Assembly (NCBI RefSeq): GCF_028890115.1
Contig: NZ_JARCJD010000024.1
Coordinates: forward strand, 1 to 49,770
Reading direction: 5' to 3'
DNA: 49,770 nt
DNA from: Phaeobacter sp. QD34_24
Lineage (GTDB): Bacteria; Pseudomonadota; Alphaproteobacteria; Rhodobacterales; Rhodobacteraceae
In this document: one piece after another, positions 7,896 through 16,114 of the stretch
Layout: each line of letters starts with the position of its first letter
How positions within the stretch are numbered: the stretch's first letter is position 1
Notes under the pieces: model-generated
The model's database searches: none
What the model saw: only the letters and a program-made list of their open reading frames with translations
Told to the model about the DNA's origin: nothing
Translations under genes and position numbers: made by a program

Positions 7896-8516
7896 ATGGC
7901 ACAGATCGACTCTCTCTTCGTAACCCGTCTCTATCGCGCTGAACTGTCCGAACACGGACCAAAGATCGACACGGGCGAACTTGAAAACTCCTGCCTTGTC
8001 ATCGCGGAGGATGACGAGGCCGGCCAGGACTGGTGCGAGGAGAATGGCTATCCCGGCTATACCTCCTATGCCTCGCTGACGGATTTGCCCTGGCGGTTCC
8101 CGATCTTCGCCGATCTGGTGAAATCGCTGGATGCCCATGTGGCGGCCTTTGCCGAGGACCTGGAGCTGGATCTCGATGACCGCAAGCTAGTGCTGGAGGA
8201 TCTCTGGATCAACATCCTGCCCGAGGGCGGCACCCACGCCAGCCACATTCACCCCCATTCGGTGATCTCGGGCACCACCTATGTGTCGATGCCCGAAGGC
8301 GCCAGCGCGTTGAAGCTGGAAGATCCGCGCCACGCGATGATGATGGCCCACCCCCCGCGCCGCAAGGACTGCCGCCAGGAGCTGAAGACCTTCGTCTACC
8401 AGTCCCCCAAGGTGGGCGATGTGCTCTTGTGGGAAAGCTTCATCCGCCACGAGGTGCCGCTGAACATGGCCGAGGACGAACGGATTTCGGTGAGCTTCAA
8501 TTATAAGTGGGAGTGA
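7896..8516 (+). CDS. 2OG-Fe(II) oxygenase-like protein, TIGR02466 type
   Basis: The 206-residue product resembles the TIGR02466 family, small proteins related to 2-oxoglutarate/Fe(II) dioxygenases. Visible features are HASHIHPHSVISGTTYV (about 114-130) with clustered histidines, His185 in SFIRHEVPLN, and the ending ERISVSFNYKW, where Arg197-x-Ser fits a 2-oxoglutarate-binding strand. No substrate is known for the family. Longer in-frame starts at 7884 and 7791 exist; 7791 is rejected because it would place the rplP terminator inside the gene, and 7884 has its GGAG one base away. It lies directly after rplP. A role in modifying L16 is an untested idea. Confidence 0.8.
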   Translation: MAQIDSLFVTRLYRAELSEHGPKIDTGELENSCLVIAEDDEAGQDWCEENGYPGYTSYASLTDLPWRFPIFADLVKSLDAHVAAFAEDLELDLDDRKLVLEDLWINILPEGGTHASHIHPHSVISGTTYVSMPEGASALKLEDPRHAMMMAHPPRRKDCRQELKTFVYQSPKVGDVLLWESFIRHEVPLNMAEDERISVSFNYKWE

Positions 8517-8534
8517 TTTCCTCACACTTTCAAT

Positions 8535-8571
8535 GTACCATCTAAGATACTATTTGAGGTCTAGAGTACCA
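8535..8571. promoter_or_regulatory. Direct GTACCA repeats before the doc pair
   Basis: GTACCA occurs at 8535-8540 and 8566-8571, 31 bases apart, close to three helical turns, in the AT-rich stretch just upstream of the small partner gene. Toxin-antitoxin operons are usually autorepressed, so these may be operator half-sites. Weak evidence. Confidence 0.22.
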
Positions 8572-8597
8572 ACCATCGGATCATAAGGGCGAAGGCT

Positions 8598-8783
8598 GTG
8601 GCGGAAAAACTGAAACACGAAACGGTCAAGGGTGGTAAGATTGGTCGCAGCGCCAAGACCGGGCGCTTCGTGATGGTGTCTACTGCCCGAGGCAACGACA
8701 AAGCCAGTCCGCTTACCGAAAGTGTGGTGAAGGGGGCTTCGTCAAAACGAAAAGAGGCGATGAAGCGTTTGGTCAATCGGTAG
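8598..8783 (+). CDS. Small basic protein, probable antitoxin of the Doc toxin
   Basis: A 61-residue, Lys/Arg-rich protein starting with GTG and preceded by AAGGGCGAAGG. It has a KIGRSAKTGRFV motif at about residues 14-25 that I associate with small orphan proteins next to toxin genes, and a basic C-terminal helix. It does not resemble Phd, the classical Doc partner. It ends 13 bases before the doc-like gene, and this order (small gene first, then doc) is the usual antitoxin-toxin order. The antitoxin role is inferred from context. Confidence 0.6.
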   Translation: MAEKLKHETVKGGKIGRSAKTGRFVMVSTARGNDKASPLTESVVKGASSKRKEAMKRLVNR

Positions 8784-8796
8784 GCGGCACTACCGG

Positions 8797-9159
8797 GTGA
8801 CACTTGCTGATGCGATTACCGCGCATGACGAGGCGCTCAGCTACGGTGGACGTTCTGGCATAAGCAGTCTGGATTTGATCGAGTCTGCCCTTGGACGCCC
8901 ATATTCTGGATATCATTTGAGGATCCACCGAAAGGCTGCAGCCTTGCTGGAAAGCATGGTTGCAAATCATGGGTTCGTAGATGGCAACAAGCGAACCGCG
9001 TGGCTGGTTACCGAGATCCTTATTGAGAGAAGCGGATATTACTTGGATATCCCCGACGATGAACCGATCGATGATCTGGTTGTCGGTGTCGCTGACGGAA
9101 GTTGCTCATTCGACCAAACGTCTGAATGGTTTCGGCTCCGCTTGAAGACGGCTCGATAG
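8797..9159 (+). CDS. doc: Doc-type (Fic fold) toxin
   Basis: The product has 120 residues, the size of Doc. The catalytic Doc motif HxFxDGNKR is intact as HGFVDGNKR (His58, Phe60, Asp62, Lys65-Arg66), followed by TAWLVTEILIERSGYYL. Doc enzymes are Fic-fold kinases; the P1 protein phosphorylates EF-Tu and stops translation. The gene starts with GTG; the next gene is rpmC, with a new promoter between. A chromosomal toxin-antitoxin pair inside a ribosomal operon, in a cluster that also encodes EF-Tu, is unusual. Activity in this host is not known. Confidence 0.85.
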   Translation: MTLADAITAHDEALSYGGRSGISSLDLIESALGRPYSGYHLRIHRKAAALLESMVANHGFVDGNKRTAWLVTEILIERSGYYLDIPDDEPIDDLVVGVADGSCSFDQTSEWFRLRLKTAR

Positions 9160-9204
9160 TCGTAAGGGGGGGGCGGTTCCGGCGAGTAGTCCCTAATCTT
9201 TTCC

Positions 9205-9233
9205 TTGCCCCCATCCGCCAACTCTCCTATACG
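9205..9233 (+). promoter_or_regulatory. Candidate promoter of the rpmC (spc) block
   Basis: TTGCCC (9205-9210), 17-base spacer, TATACG (9228-9233), followed by GC-rich GACCCATCGCCG. It lies 45 bases after the doc stop codon and would drive rpmC onward. Confidence 0.5.
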
Positions 9234-9238
9234 GACCC

Positions 9239-9301
9239 ATCGCCGCGCTCAGTGATGAGTCGCGGTGATCCATTTTTCGTGTCCGGATCCCTCCGGGCAC
9301 G
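9239..9301 (+). promoter_or_regulatory. rpmC leader, two stable hairpins
   Basis: Stem one: ATC/GAT plus CCGCG-CTC (9243-9250) / GAG-t-CGCGG (9257-9265). Stem two: nine base pairs, CGTGTCCGG (9278-9286) / CCGGGCACG (9293-9301), loop ATCCCT. CATTTTT lies between them, so the first stem followed by T residues could act as an attenuator. Function unproven. Confidence 0.42.
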
Positions 9302-9377
9302 GGCGACATAACCCACCAGACCCAAGGGTGACCCAACAAAAGGGGCCCTCTGGTGCCAAGGAAAAGGAACAAAGGCG

Positions 9378-9578
9378 ATGAACGCCAATGATCTGCGCGA
9401 AAAGACCGTGGACGAGCTCCGCGATCTGCTTGCATCCATGAAAAAAGAGAGCTTCAACCTGCGCTTTCAGCAGGCAACCGGTCAGCTGGAAAACACCGCT
9501 GCAGTGCGCAACGCGCGCCGTAACGCAGCCAAGGTGAAAACCATCCTGAACGAAAAAGCCGCCGCAGCGGCTGAATAA
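9378..9578 (+). CDS. rpmC: 50S ribosomal protein L29
   Basis: L29 lies at the tunnel exit next to L23. The 66-residue product starts [18 protein letters not shown] and has [20 protein letters not shown], the family signature. It is the first gene of a long block that runs to rpmD. In most bacteria it follows rplP directly; here it is 1.6 kb away, behind its own promoter candidate. rpsQ follows after 12 bases. Confidence 0.98.
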   Translation: MNANDLREKTVDELRDLLASMKKESFNLRFQQATGQLENTAAVRNARRNAAKVKTILNEKAAAAAE

Positions 9579-9590
9579 GGAGCTACTCAG

Positions 9591-9821
9591 ATGCCCAAAC
9601 GTATCCTGCAAGGCGTCGTGACCTCCGACGCAAACGCACAGACCGTGACTGTCTCCGTAGAGCGCCGCTTTACGCATCCGGTTCTGAAGAAAACCATCCG
9701 TAAGTCCAAGAAATACCGGGCTCACGATGAAAAGAACGCTTTCAAGGTCGGCGACACCGTACGCATCATCGAATGCGCGCCGAAATCGAAAACGAAACGC
9801 TGGGAAGTTCTGGAAGCCTAA
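9591..9821 (+). CDS. rpsQ: 30S ribosomal protein S17
   Basis: S17 is a primary 16S rRNA binding protein. The product (76 residues) begins [26 protein letters not shown] and contains [19 protein letters not shown], matching the OB-fold family. A 100-base gap separates it from rplN; that gap holds a small GAGCC/GGCTC inverted repeat but no clear promoter or terminator. Confidence 0.97.
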   Translation: MPKRILQGVVTSDANAQTVTVSVERRFTHPVLKKTIRKSKKYRAHDEKNAFKVGDTVRIIECAPKSKTKRWEVLEA

Positions 9822-9921
9822 GAGCCTGTAACAAGGCTCCTGGCGACTAGGCTTTTTAGCACAGTCGAAACCCTGGGGGGTAACAGCACGCATCGCTGCC
9901 CCAAAGGTCGGGAGAAACCAC

Positions 9922-10290
9922 ATGATCCAGATGCAAACCAATCTGGATGTTGCTGACAACTCCGGCGCTCGCCGAGTTCAGTGCATCAAGGTTCTGGGTG
10001 GTTCCAAGCGTAAATACGCATCCGTTGGCGACATCATCGTCGTCTCGGTCAAGGAAGCCATCCCGCGCGGTCGCGTAAAGAAAGGTGACGTCCGTAAGGC
10101 CGTCGTCGTGCGCACCGCCAAAGAAGTCCGCCGCGAAGACGGTACCGCGATCCGTTTCGATCGCAACGCCGCCGTCATCCTGAACAACAACAACGAGCCG
10201 GTCGGTACCCGTATCTTTGGCCCGGTTGTTCGTGAACTGCGCGCGAAGAACTTCATGAAAATCATCTCGCTCGCTCCGGAGGTGCTGTAA
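9922..10290 (+). CDS. rplN: 50S ribosomal protein L14
   Basis: L14 forms an intersubunit bridge and binds the silencing factor RsfS in other bacteria. The 122-residue product starts [21 protein letters not shown] and has [20 protein letters not shown] and the ending [12 protein letters not shown], all conserved. GGGAG lies before the start. rplX starts two bases after its stop. Confidence 0.98.
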   Translation: MIQMQTNLDVADNSGARRVQCIKVLGGSKRKYASVGDIIVVSVKEAIPRGRVKKGDVRKAVVVRTAKEVRREDGTAIRFDRNAAVILNNNNEPVGTRIFGPVVRELRAKNFMKIISLAPEVL

Positions 10291-10292
10291 TC

Positions 10293-10604
10293 ATGGCTGC
10301 TAAACTCCGCAAAGGCGACAAGGTCGTCGTGCTGGCCGGTAAGGACAAGGGCAAGGAAGGCACCATCGCCTCCGTTGACCCCAAAGCCGGTAAAGCTGTT
10401 GTCGACGGCGTGAACATGGCGATCCGCCACACCCGTCAGAGCCAGACAAGCCAAGGCGGCCGCCTGCCCAAGGCCCTGCCGATCGACCTGTCGAATCTGG
10501 CTCTGCTGGACGCAAACGGCAAAGCAACCCGCGTTGGCTTCCGCATGGAAGGCGACAAGAAAGTGCGTTTTGCCAAGACCACGGGGGACGTGATCGATGC
10601 TTGA
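10293..10604 (+). CDS. rplX: 50S ribosomal protein L24
   Basis: L24 is an assembly initiator of the 50S subunit. The product (103 residues) has the KOW motif in [20 protein letters not shown] (about residues 4-23) and the [12 protein letters not shown] segment. Its 3' end overlaps rplE by eight bases, so translation of the two is likely coupled. Confidence 0.98.
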   Translation: MAAKLRKGDKVVVLAGKDKGKEGTIASVDPKAGKAVVDGVNMAIRHTRQSQTSQGGRLPKALPIDLSNLALLDANGKATRVGFRMEGDKKVRFAKTTGDVIDA

Positions 10605-11160
10605 TTCCGCAAACTACACCCCGCGTCTGAAGGATCTCTACAAGGACACCATCCGTGGCGCCCTGAAAGAGGAATTCAGCTACAAGAACGAGATGATGAT
10701 CCCCAAGCTGGACAAGATCGTTCTGAACATCGGCTGTGGCCGTGCTGCCGTCAAAGACAGCAAGAAAGCCAAGTCCGCTCAGGCCGACCTGACCGCCATT
10801 GCGGGCCAGAAGGCGCTGACCACCGTCGCCAAGAACTCCATCGCCGGCTTCCGCGTTCGCGAAGGCATGCCGATGGGCGCCAAGGTGACCCTGCGCGGCG
10901 ACCGGATGTACGAATTCCTGGATCGTCTGATCACCATCGCAATGCCCCGTATCCGCGACTTCCGCGGTGTGTCGGGTAACTCGTTCGACGGTCGTGGCAA
11001 CTACGCCATGGGCCTGAAAGAACACATGGTGTTCCCCGAGATCGACTTCGACAAGATCGACGAACCCTGGGGCATGGACATTGTGATTGCCACCACCGCG
11101 AACACCGACGCGGAAGCAAAGGCGCTGTTGAAAGCTTTCAACATGCCCTTCAACAGCTAA
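10597..11160 (+). CDS. rplE: 50S ribosomal protein L5
   Basis: L5 binds 5S rRNA and forms the bridge to the 30S head. The 187-residue product contains [21 protein letters not shown]-type sequence as [23 protein letters not shown], and the ending [19 protein letters not shown]. Overlaps rplX by eight bases; rpsN follows after 18 bases. Confidence 0.98.
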   Translation: MLDSANYTPRLKDLYKDTIRGALKEEFSYKNEMMIPKLDKIVLNIGCGRAAVKDSKKAKSAQADLTAIAGQKALTTVAKNSIAGFRVREGMPMGAKVTLRGDRMYEFLDRLITIAMPRIRDFRGVSGNSFDGRGNYAMGLKEHMVFPEIDFDKIDEPWGMDIVIATTANTDAEAKALLKAFNMPFNS

Positions 11161-11178
11161 GCGCGGGAAGGAAGAGAC

Positions 11179-11484
11179 ATGGCTAAGAAAAGCATGATCG
11201 AACGCGAGAAGAAGCGCGAGCGCCTGGTGGCTCAGTATGCCGCAAAGCGCGCCGAGCTGAAAGAAATCGCAAATGACGAAAACCGCCCGATGGAAGAGCG
11301 CTTCAAGGCGCGTCTGAAACTGGCGAAACTGCCGCGCAACTCGTCGGCAACCCGTCTGCACAACCGCTGCCAGCTGACCGGCCGTCCGCACGCTTACTAT
11401 CGTAAGCTGAAGATCAGCCGTATCGCTCTGCGGGAACTGGGCTCCAATGGCCAGATCCCCGGCATGGTGAAATCGAGCTGGTAA
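11179..11484 (+). CDS. rpsN: 30S ribosomal protein S14, zinc-independent form
   Basis: S14 is a late 30S head protein. The 101-residue product is the long C-minus form: there is no CxxC...CxxC zinc knuckle, and only one cysteine remains in [20 protein letters not shown]. This is the usual form in alphaproteobacteria. It starts [17 protein letters not shown] and ends with [11 protein letters not shown], the conserved C-terminus. Confidence 0.98.
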   Translation: MAKKSMIEREKKRERLVAQYAAKRAELKEIANDENRPMEERFKARLKLAKLPRNSSATRLHNRCQLTGRPHAYYRKLKISRIALRELGSNGQIPGMVKSSW

Positions 11485-11497
11485 GGGAGAGACAGAT

Positions 11498-11890
11498 ATG
11501 AACGATCCTATCGGCGATATGCTCACCCGTATCCGTAACTCGCAGATGCGCGGCAAATCCACCGTCATGACCCCGGCTTCCAAGCTGCGGGCATGGGTTC
11601 TGGATGTGCTGGCGGACGAGGGTTACATCCGCGGCTATGAGAAAACCACTGGTGAAAATGGCCACCCGGCCATCGAAATCAGCCTCAAGTACTTCGATGG
11701 CGAACCTGTCATTCGCGAACTGAAGCGGGTCTCCAAACCCGGTCGTCGCGTTTACATGGGCGTCAATGACATCCCGTCGGTCCGTCAGGGCCTGGGCGTG
11801 TCGATTGTCTCCACCCCCAAGGGTGTGATGTCGGACGCAAACGCACGCGCAGCCAACGTCGGCGGCGAAGTGCTCTGCACCGTCTTCTAA
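11498..11890 (+). CDS. rpsH: 30S ribosomal protein S8
   Basis: S8 is a central-domain 16S rRNA binder; in E. coli it represses the spc operon at the L5 start. The 130-residue product has [17 protein letters not shown] at the start and ends [22 protein letters not shown], typical of the family. GGGAGAGA lies before the ATG. I see no obvious S8-site mimic at the rplE start by eye. Confidence 0.98.
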   Translation: MNDPIGDMLTRIRNSQMRGKSTVMTPASKLRAWVLDVLADEGYIRGYEKTTGENGHPAIEISLKYFDGEPVIRELKRVSKPGRRVYMGVNDIPSVRQGLGVSIVSTPKGVMSDANARAANVGGEVLCTVF

Positions 11891-11902
11891 GGAGGCTATC
11901 AG

Positions 11903-12436
11903 ATGTCCCGTATTGGTAAGAAACCGGTCGAACTGCCCAGCGGTGTTTCCGCAAGCGTGTCCGGCCAGACCGTCGAAGTGAAAGGCCCCAAGGGGACCCG
12001 TAGCTTCACCGCGACCGACGACGTCACCCTGACTGTCGAGGACAACGTTGTTAAGGTCGAGCCGCGCGGCAAGTCCAAACGTGCCCGTCAGCAGTGGGGC
12101 ATGTCCCGCACCATGGTTGCAAACCTGGTTGCAGGCGTGACCACCGGCTTCAAGAAAGAGCTGGAGATCCAGGGTGTGGGTTACCGGGCAAGCATGCAGG
12201 GCAACACCCTGAAGCTGAACCTGGGCTATAGCCACGACGTTGACTTCGTTGCTCCGGAAGGTGTCACCATCACCGCTCCGAAGCAGACCGAAATCGTTGT
12301 GGAAGGTAACGACCAGCAGCAGGTTGGCGAAGTTGCGGCGAAAATCCGCGATTGGCGCCGTCCCGAGCCCTACAAAGGCAAGGGTATCCGCTACAAGGGC
12401 GAGTTTATCTTCCGCAAGGAAGGCAAGAAGAAGTAA
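11903..12436 (+). CDS. rplF: 50S ribosomal protein L6
   Basis: L6 lies near the factor-binding region of the 50S subunit. The 177-residue product begins [19 protein letters not shown] and has two repeated L6 folds; the second contains [16 protein letters not shown], the diagnostic C-terminal signature. AAGGAGG precedes the ATG by about seven bases. rplR follows after 11 bases. Confidence 0.98.
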   Translation: MSRIGKKPVELPSGVSASVSGQTVEVKGPKGTRSFTATDDVTLTVEDNVVKVEPRGKSKRARQQWGMSRTMVANLVAGVTTGFKKELEIQGVGYRASMQGNTLKLNLGYSHDVDFVAPEGVTITAPKQTEIVVEGNDQQQVGEVAAKIRDWRRPEPYKGKGIRYKGEFIFRKEGKKK

Positions 12437-12447
12437 GGACCAGCAAA

Positions 12448-12807
12448 ATGGCAAACAGCAAACGTACCCTGTTTCTGAAGCGTCGCCTGCGCGTCCGGAA
12501 CAAGCTTCGCAAGGTCAACGCCGGTCGTGTGCGTCTTTCCGTGCACCGCTCGAACAAGAACATCTCGGTTCAGCTGATCGACGATGTTGCGGGCAAGACC
12601 CTGGCAGCGGCCTCGACCCTGGAAAAAGATCTCGGCTTTGTTGGCAAGAACAACATCGAAGCCGCCACCAAAGTGGGTTCGGTGATCGCCGAGCGTGCCA
12701 AGGCGGCTGGCGTCTCCGAGGCCTATTTCGATCGTGGTGGCTTCCTGTTCCACGGCAAGGTGAAGGCTCTGGCCGACGCCGCGCGTGAAGGTGGTCTGAA
12801 GATCTAA
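12448..12807 (+). CDS. rplR: 50S ribosomal protein L18
   Basis: L18 binds 5S rRNA with L5. The product (119 residues) starts [20 protein letters not shown] and ends with [13 protein letters not shown], as in the family. An upstream in-frame start at 12352 lies inside rplF and is rejected. The 123 bases after it, before rpsE, carry GC-rich hairpins. Confidence 0.98.
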   Translation: MANSKRTLFLKRRLRVRNKLRKVNAGRVRLSVHRSNKNISVQLIDDVAGKTLAAASTLEKDLGFVGKNNIEAATKVGSVIAERAKAAGVSEAYFDRGGFLFHGKVKALADAAREGGLKI

Positions 12808-12814
12808 GACCTGC

Positions 12815-12834
12815 GGGCGGCGTTCGCGCCGCCC
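12815..12834 (+). other. Very stable UUCG hairpin between rplR and rpsE
   Basis: Perfect 8-bp stem GGGCGGCG (12815-12822) / CGCCGCCC (12827-12834) closed by TTCG, with no T run. A second stem, GGTCCC/GGGACC, follows at about 12849-12864. Probably an mRNA-stabilising or processing element within the operon rather than a terminator. Confidence 0.5.
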
Positions 12835-12930
12835 CGATGATCCGGGAGGGTCCCGTCCGGGACCTCTCACCAGGATTGAGATAACAGGCGCCCCTGCCTA
12901 TTGGACGCGCCAGTCAGAAAGGAATGCCTC

Positions 12931-13500
12931 ATGGCAGAACGTGAAAACCGCCGTGGCCGTGGCCGCCGCGAAGAGGAAACACCGGAATTCGCAGATCGCC
13001 TGGTCGCGATCAACCGCGTTTCGAAAACCGTTAAGGGCGGTAAGCGCTTCGGCTTTGCCGCGCTCGTCGTCGTTGGCGATCAGAAAGGCCGCGTCGGCTT
13101 TGGCAAGGGTAAGGCGAAAGAAGTGCCCGAGGCCATCCGCAAGGCAACCGAGCAGGCCAAGCGTCAGATGATCCGCGTGCCGCTGAAAGAGGGCCGTACC
13201 CTGCACCACGACATGAACGGTCGTCACGGTGCCGGCAAGGTCGTCATGCGCACCGCACCGGAAGGTACCGGTATCATCGCCGGTGGTCCGATGCGTGCCG
13301 TTTTCGAGATGCTGGGCGTCAAGGACGTTGTCTCGAAGTCGATCGGTTCGCAGAACCCCTACAACATGATCCGCGCAACCATCAACGGCCTGACCAAAGA
13401 GCAGAGCCCGCGTTCGGTTGCCCAGCGTCGTGGCAAAAAGGTTGCCGACATCCTGCCCAAGCGGGACGAAGCACCGGCTGCCGAAGCCGCTGAAGCGTAA
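12931..13500 (+). CDS. rpsE: 30S ribosomal protein S5
   Basis: S5 acts in decoding fidelity and lines the mRNA entrance. The product (189 residues) starts [20 protein letters not shown], has the N-terminal dsRBD-like domain with [14 protein letters not shown]-type sequence (here [17 protein letters not shown]) and the C-terminal domain with [25 protein letters not shown] before 12931 supports this start over the in-frame TTG at 12901. rpmD follows after 12 bases. Confidence 0.98.
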   Translation: MAERENRRGRGRREEETPEFADRLVAINRVSKTVKGGKRFGFAALVVVGDQKGRVGFGKGKAKEVPEAIRKATEQAKRQMIRVPLKEGRTLHHDMNGRHGAGKVVMRTAPEGTGIIAGGPMRAVFEMLGVKDVVSKSIGSQNPYNMIRATINGLTKEQSPRSVAQRRGKKVADILPKRDEAPAAEAAEA

Positions 13501-13512
13501 GGAGACGGACAC

Positions 13513-13701
13513 ATGGCCAAGACCATCGTCGTAAAGCAGATCGGCTCCCCGATCCGCCGCCCCGCCAAACAGCGCCAGACGCTGATCGGCCTGGGCCTGA
13601 ACAAGATGCACAAGACCCGTGAGCTGGAAGATACCCCTTCCGTGCGTGGCATGATCAACAAGATCCCCCACATGGTCGAGATCATCGAAGAAAAAGACTA
13701 A
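13513..13701 (+). CDS. rpmD: 50S ribosomal protein L30
   Basis: L30 is a small 50S protein. The 62-residue product begins [20 protein letters not shown] and contains [25 protein letters not shown] in two segments, the family signature. It ends the rpmC-to-rpmD block: a terminator lies 22 bases on. In most bacteria rplO follows next; here it is 2.5 kb away. Confidence 0.97.
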   Translation: MAKTIVVKQIGSPIRRPAKQRQTLIGLGLNKMHKTRELEDTPSVRGMINKIPHMVEIIEEKD

Positions 13702-13723
13702 GCCCTCAGCGGCATAGTCTGAC

Positions 13724-13752
13724 AAACGCCTCCGCAATGCGGGGGCGTTTTT
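13724..13752 (+). terminator. Intrinsic terminator after rpmD
   Basis: Stem AAACGCCTCCGC (13724-13735) / GCGGGGGCGTTT (13739-13750), one G-U pair, tight AAT loop, T run. Separates rpmD from the TPR-sulfotransferase gene, which converges on it. Confidence 0.9.
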
Positions 13753-13816
13753 CGTTTGGGGCATGGGTGTTTAGGGCCTGGCCGAAAACCGACACAGGGT
13801 CGAATGGCGCCTGAGC

Positions 13817-15556
13817 CTAGTCCTGAAGGCCCGGCCAATAGGCCCTATCAAGAGCCCCCAGGAATTCCGCGAGTTCATCCGCGTTCTGGCGCCAGGCGCC
13901 CACCGACCGTTGATGGACCGGTTGGCGAATTTGCGACGCACTTGCCGTCAGCGTCGGCGCATCGCTTGCCTCTGGGGCGCTCATGTCAGGGGTCCATTCC
14001 AGCCCGCAAAATCCAGCGATCGATTGGCTTGCAGCAACCGGTTCAGCGACGATGGCCTCATAGTCGATGGTCAGGATCTGCTCCGGGAATAGCTTTTCCC
14101 AGTGCGCCATGAGGCGGGCGTATAACCCAAAGCGCTGCGCCATCGCGGTGAGATCATAGGTATAGGCCAGGGCGCGGCCAGAAAACAGGGTGCGCCACAT
14201 CGACAGCGCCACATCGCGCGGGTCGCGCCTGACATGCACGATCTTGCATTGCGGGTAGGCGGTGCACAGAAAGCCGATGTAGCGATAGTTTTCCGGCATC
14301 TTGTCAACATAGGCCAGGGTGCTGCCCGGAAGATCGGGCAACAGGGCCTGGTCGTGGCGGGCAAAGCTCCGGGCGGCTTTATCATCAAACGGCAGATCGC
14401 TGGCCAGGATGTCTTGAACAAGCACACCGGTCGCCGTGCGTTCTCCGAGCGGGGCAACATCTGGCAGGCGGCTCAACATGGCTTCGACCAGCGATGTGCC
14501 TGAGCGCGGAAGGCCCAGGACATAGATCGGGCAGGGGCCTGTGGTTGCCGCGGTCTGCGCCAAGGGGGCTGTCGGAAACCGGCCAAGAATCCGGGCGGTC
14601 TCTTCGGCATCCCCTGCGGCGTCATAGGGAAAGATCTGTGCGAGGATGCCATTTGCCCGGTGCCTGGAGGTCGCGGCGGCGTCGTAATGCGCGGCAGCCT
14701 CGTGAATCCGTGACGCTGCGAAATGCAGCTCTGCGGCGGCGATGGGTTCCGCGTCGACCTTTTTCAACGCTCTTTTCACCGGGTCTTCCAGCGCGATCAT
14801 GTCCTGACGATCCGCCAGTCGGGTCAGTTGATCAAAGGCCTGAGAGTTCCCCGGGGCCAGTTTGAGAACCTCGTGAAACTGCGCCTTGGCGCGGGTGTAG
14901 TCACCGGCCTCGATGAAGGAGGTTCCCAGCCGCAGCCTCGCCCCGACGTGGTTCGGCGCCAGATCGACGGCGCGTTGAACCATCTGGTGGCCCTCGGCGT
15001 GTCGGTTCTGCCGGGCCAGCGGAAGGCTGATATTCACAAGGGTCTCGACATTGTCAGGATCGAGTGTCAGCGCTTTCTCATAGCAGATGAGCGCATCGTT
15101 TTCCCGGCCAAGGCTGGTGAGGATAAGCCCTCGCAGGTTCAGCGCAGGCGCAAAGCGTGGCTGCAATTCCAGCGCCCGGCCAATCGATGCCTCAGCATCA
15201 TCCAAAGCACCAAGCTGGGACTGGGCCTGGGCCAGAAAGTAGCAGGCCTTGGGATCGGTTTCGCGCAACGGGGAGACGATGCGGATGGCGTGCTCGAAAC
15301 GCCCTGCCAGAATCAGGGTTTGCGCCAGATTATGGCGCGCATCGACAAAGCCGGGGTCGATTTTCAGGGCACGCTGGAATTGACTAATCGAGGCGGGAAA
15401 CTTGTTCATCGCCGATAGGCAGATGCCGGCAATGTTCCACGGCGCAGGGTCGCGCGGATATGCGCTCTGCAGGCGTTTCGCCATTTTCAGCGCCGATTTG
15501 TAGGCGCCGGAGTTGAGGTAGGACGTTGCCGCCCTGAAGTCATGAGACGCAATCAT
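13817..15556 (-). CDS. TPR-repeat sulfotransferase
   Basis: The product is a 579-residue two-domain protein. Residues 1 to about 250 are TPR repeats (for example ISQFQRALKIDPGFVDARHN and CYEKALTLDPDNVETLVN). Residues about 340-579 are a sulfotransferase domain with the PAPS-binding loop GLPRSGTSLVEAML at 348-361 and a second signature IVHVRRDPRDVALSMW. Such proteins are common in Roseobacters and marine bacteria and probably transfer sulfate from PAPS to a peptide, lipid or polysaccharide acceptor; the acceptor is unknown. No signal peptide is visible. It lies on the minus strand inside the spc operon, with an end that converges on the rpmD terminator. Confidence 0.9.
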   Translation of the reverse strand: MIASHDFRAATSYLNSGAYKSALKMAKRLQSAYPRDPAPWNIAGICLSAMNKFPASISQFQRALKIDPGFVDARHNLAQTLILAGRFEHAIRIVSPLRETDPKACYFLAQAQSQLGALDDAEASIGRALELQPRFAPALNLRGLILTSLGRENDALICYEKALTLDPDNVETLVNISLPLARQNRHAEGHQMVQRAVDLAPNHVGARLRLGTSFIEAGDYTRAKAQFHEVLKLAPGNSQAFDQLTRLADRQDMIALEDPVKRALKKVDAEPIAAAELHFAASRIHEAAAHYDAAATSRHRANGILAQIFPYDAAGDAEETARILGRFPTAPLAQTAATTGPCPIYVLGLPRSGTSLVEAMLSRLPDVAPLGERTATGVLVQDILASDLPFDDKAARSFARHDQALLPDLPGSTLAYVDKMPENYRYIGFLCTAYPQCKIVHVRRDPRDVALSMWRTLFSGRALAYTYDLTAMAQRFGLYARLMAHWEKLFPEQILTIDYEAIVAEPVAASQSIAGFCGLEWTPDMSAPEASDAPTLTASASQIRQPVHQRSVGAWRQNADELAEFLGALDRAYWPGLQD

Positions 15557-15855
15557 CCGGCACCCGCCTTGTCATAAAACTGTTTCAATTAGAAACGCTG
15601 ATATGACAACGCGCGAAGATGCAATGTGAACTACGTCACACAACGTAAGTCTCAATGTGATTTTCTTAAGGGCTGGGGCAGAACGCCTCTCGGATATGCA
15701 GGGATGCACAAACTGCAAGCATTCCAAAAACGCATAGCAGCATGTCAGAAGCGTCAGTTGTTGGTCCCGGGGGCGCACCCTATTTCAGCCGCTCTGAAAC
15801 GAATTGAGATGCGCCGGGAAGGGTTCCCGGTTGTGCTGAAAGAAAGACGACACCG

Positions 15856-16071
15856 ATGGCCTATACTACTTTGACAACCGAACATGCGGTCCCCGGCCTT
15901 GGGCGCCTGCGCCAGATCCTCCAGACGCTGCGGCAGAGGATGAAACAACGGGCCGAGTATCGCCGCACCTACCGCGCCCTGCAGAACCTCAGCAATCGTG
16001 AACTCGCCGATATCGGCCTCAACCGCTGCGACATCGCGCGGGTTGCCCGTTGCAATGTCACTTGCCTGTGA
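15856..16071 (+). CDS. DUF1127 small protein
   Basis: A 71-residue basic protein. The C-terminal half carries the DUF1127 signature LSNRELADIGLNRCDIARVA, as in YjiS-like proteins. Such proteins in alphaproteobacteria can bind RNA and affect phosphate and carbon metabolism, but no function can be assigned to this copy. A weak purine stretch (AAAGAAAG) precedes the ATG. It sits between the divergent TPR-sulfotransferase gene and the rplO promoter candidate; the 299 bases upstream carry no gene, and I saw no convincing promoter there. Confidence 0.88.
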   Translation: MAYTTLTTEHAVPGLGRLRQILQTLRQRMKQRAEYRRTYRALQNLSNRELADIGLNRCDIARVARCNVTCL

Positions 16072-16114
16072 AACGCTGAATTGACCGGCATGCGTCTCGA
16101 CCTTTTCAGCGGGG

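Noticed and set aside
5075-7962. Long minus-strand open frames (521 and 439 codons) across rplB-rplP
   Set aside because: Antisense to five conserved ribosomal genes and one oxygenase gene; explained by codon bias.
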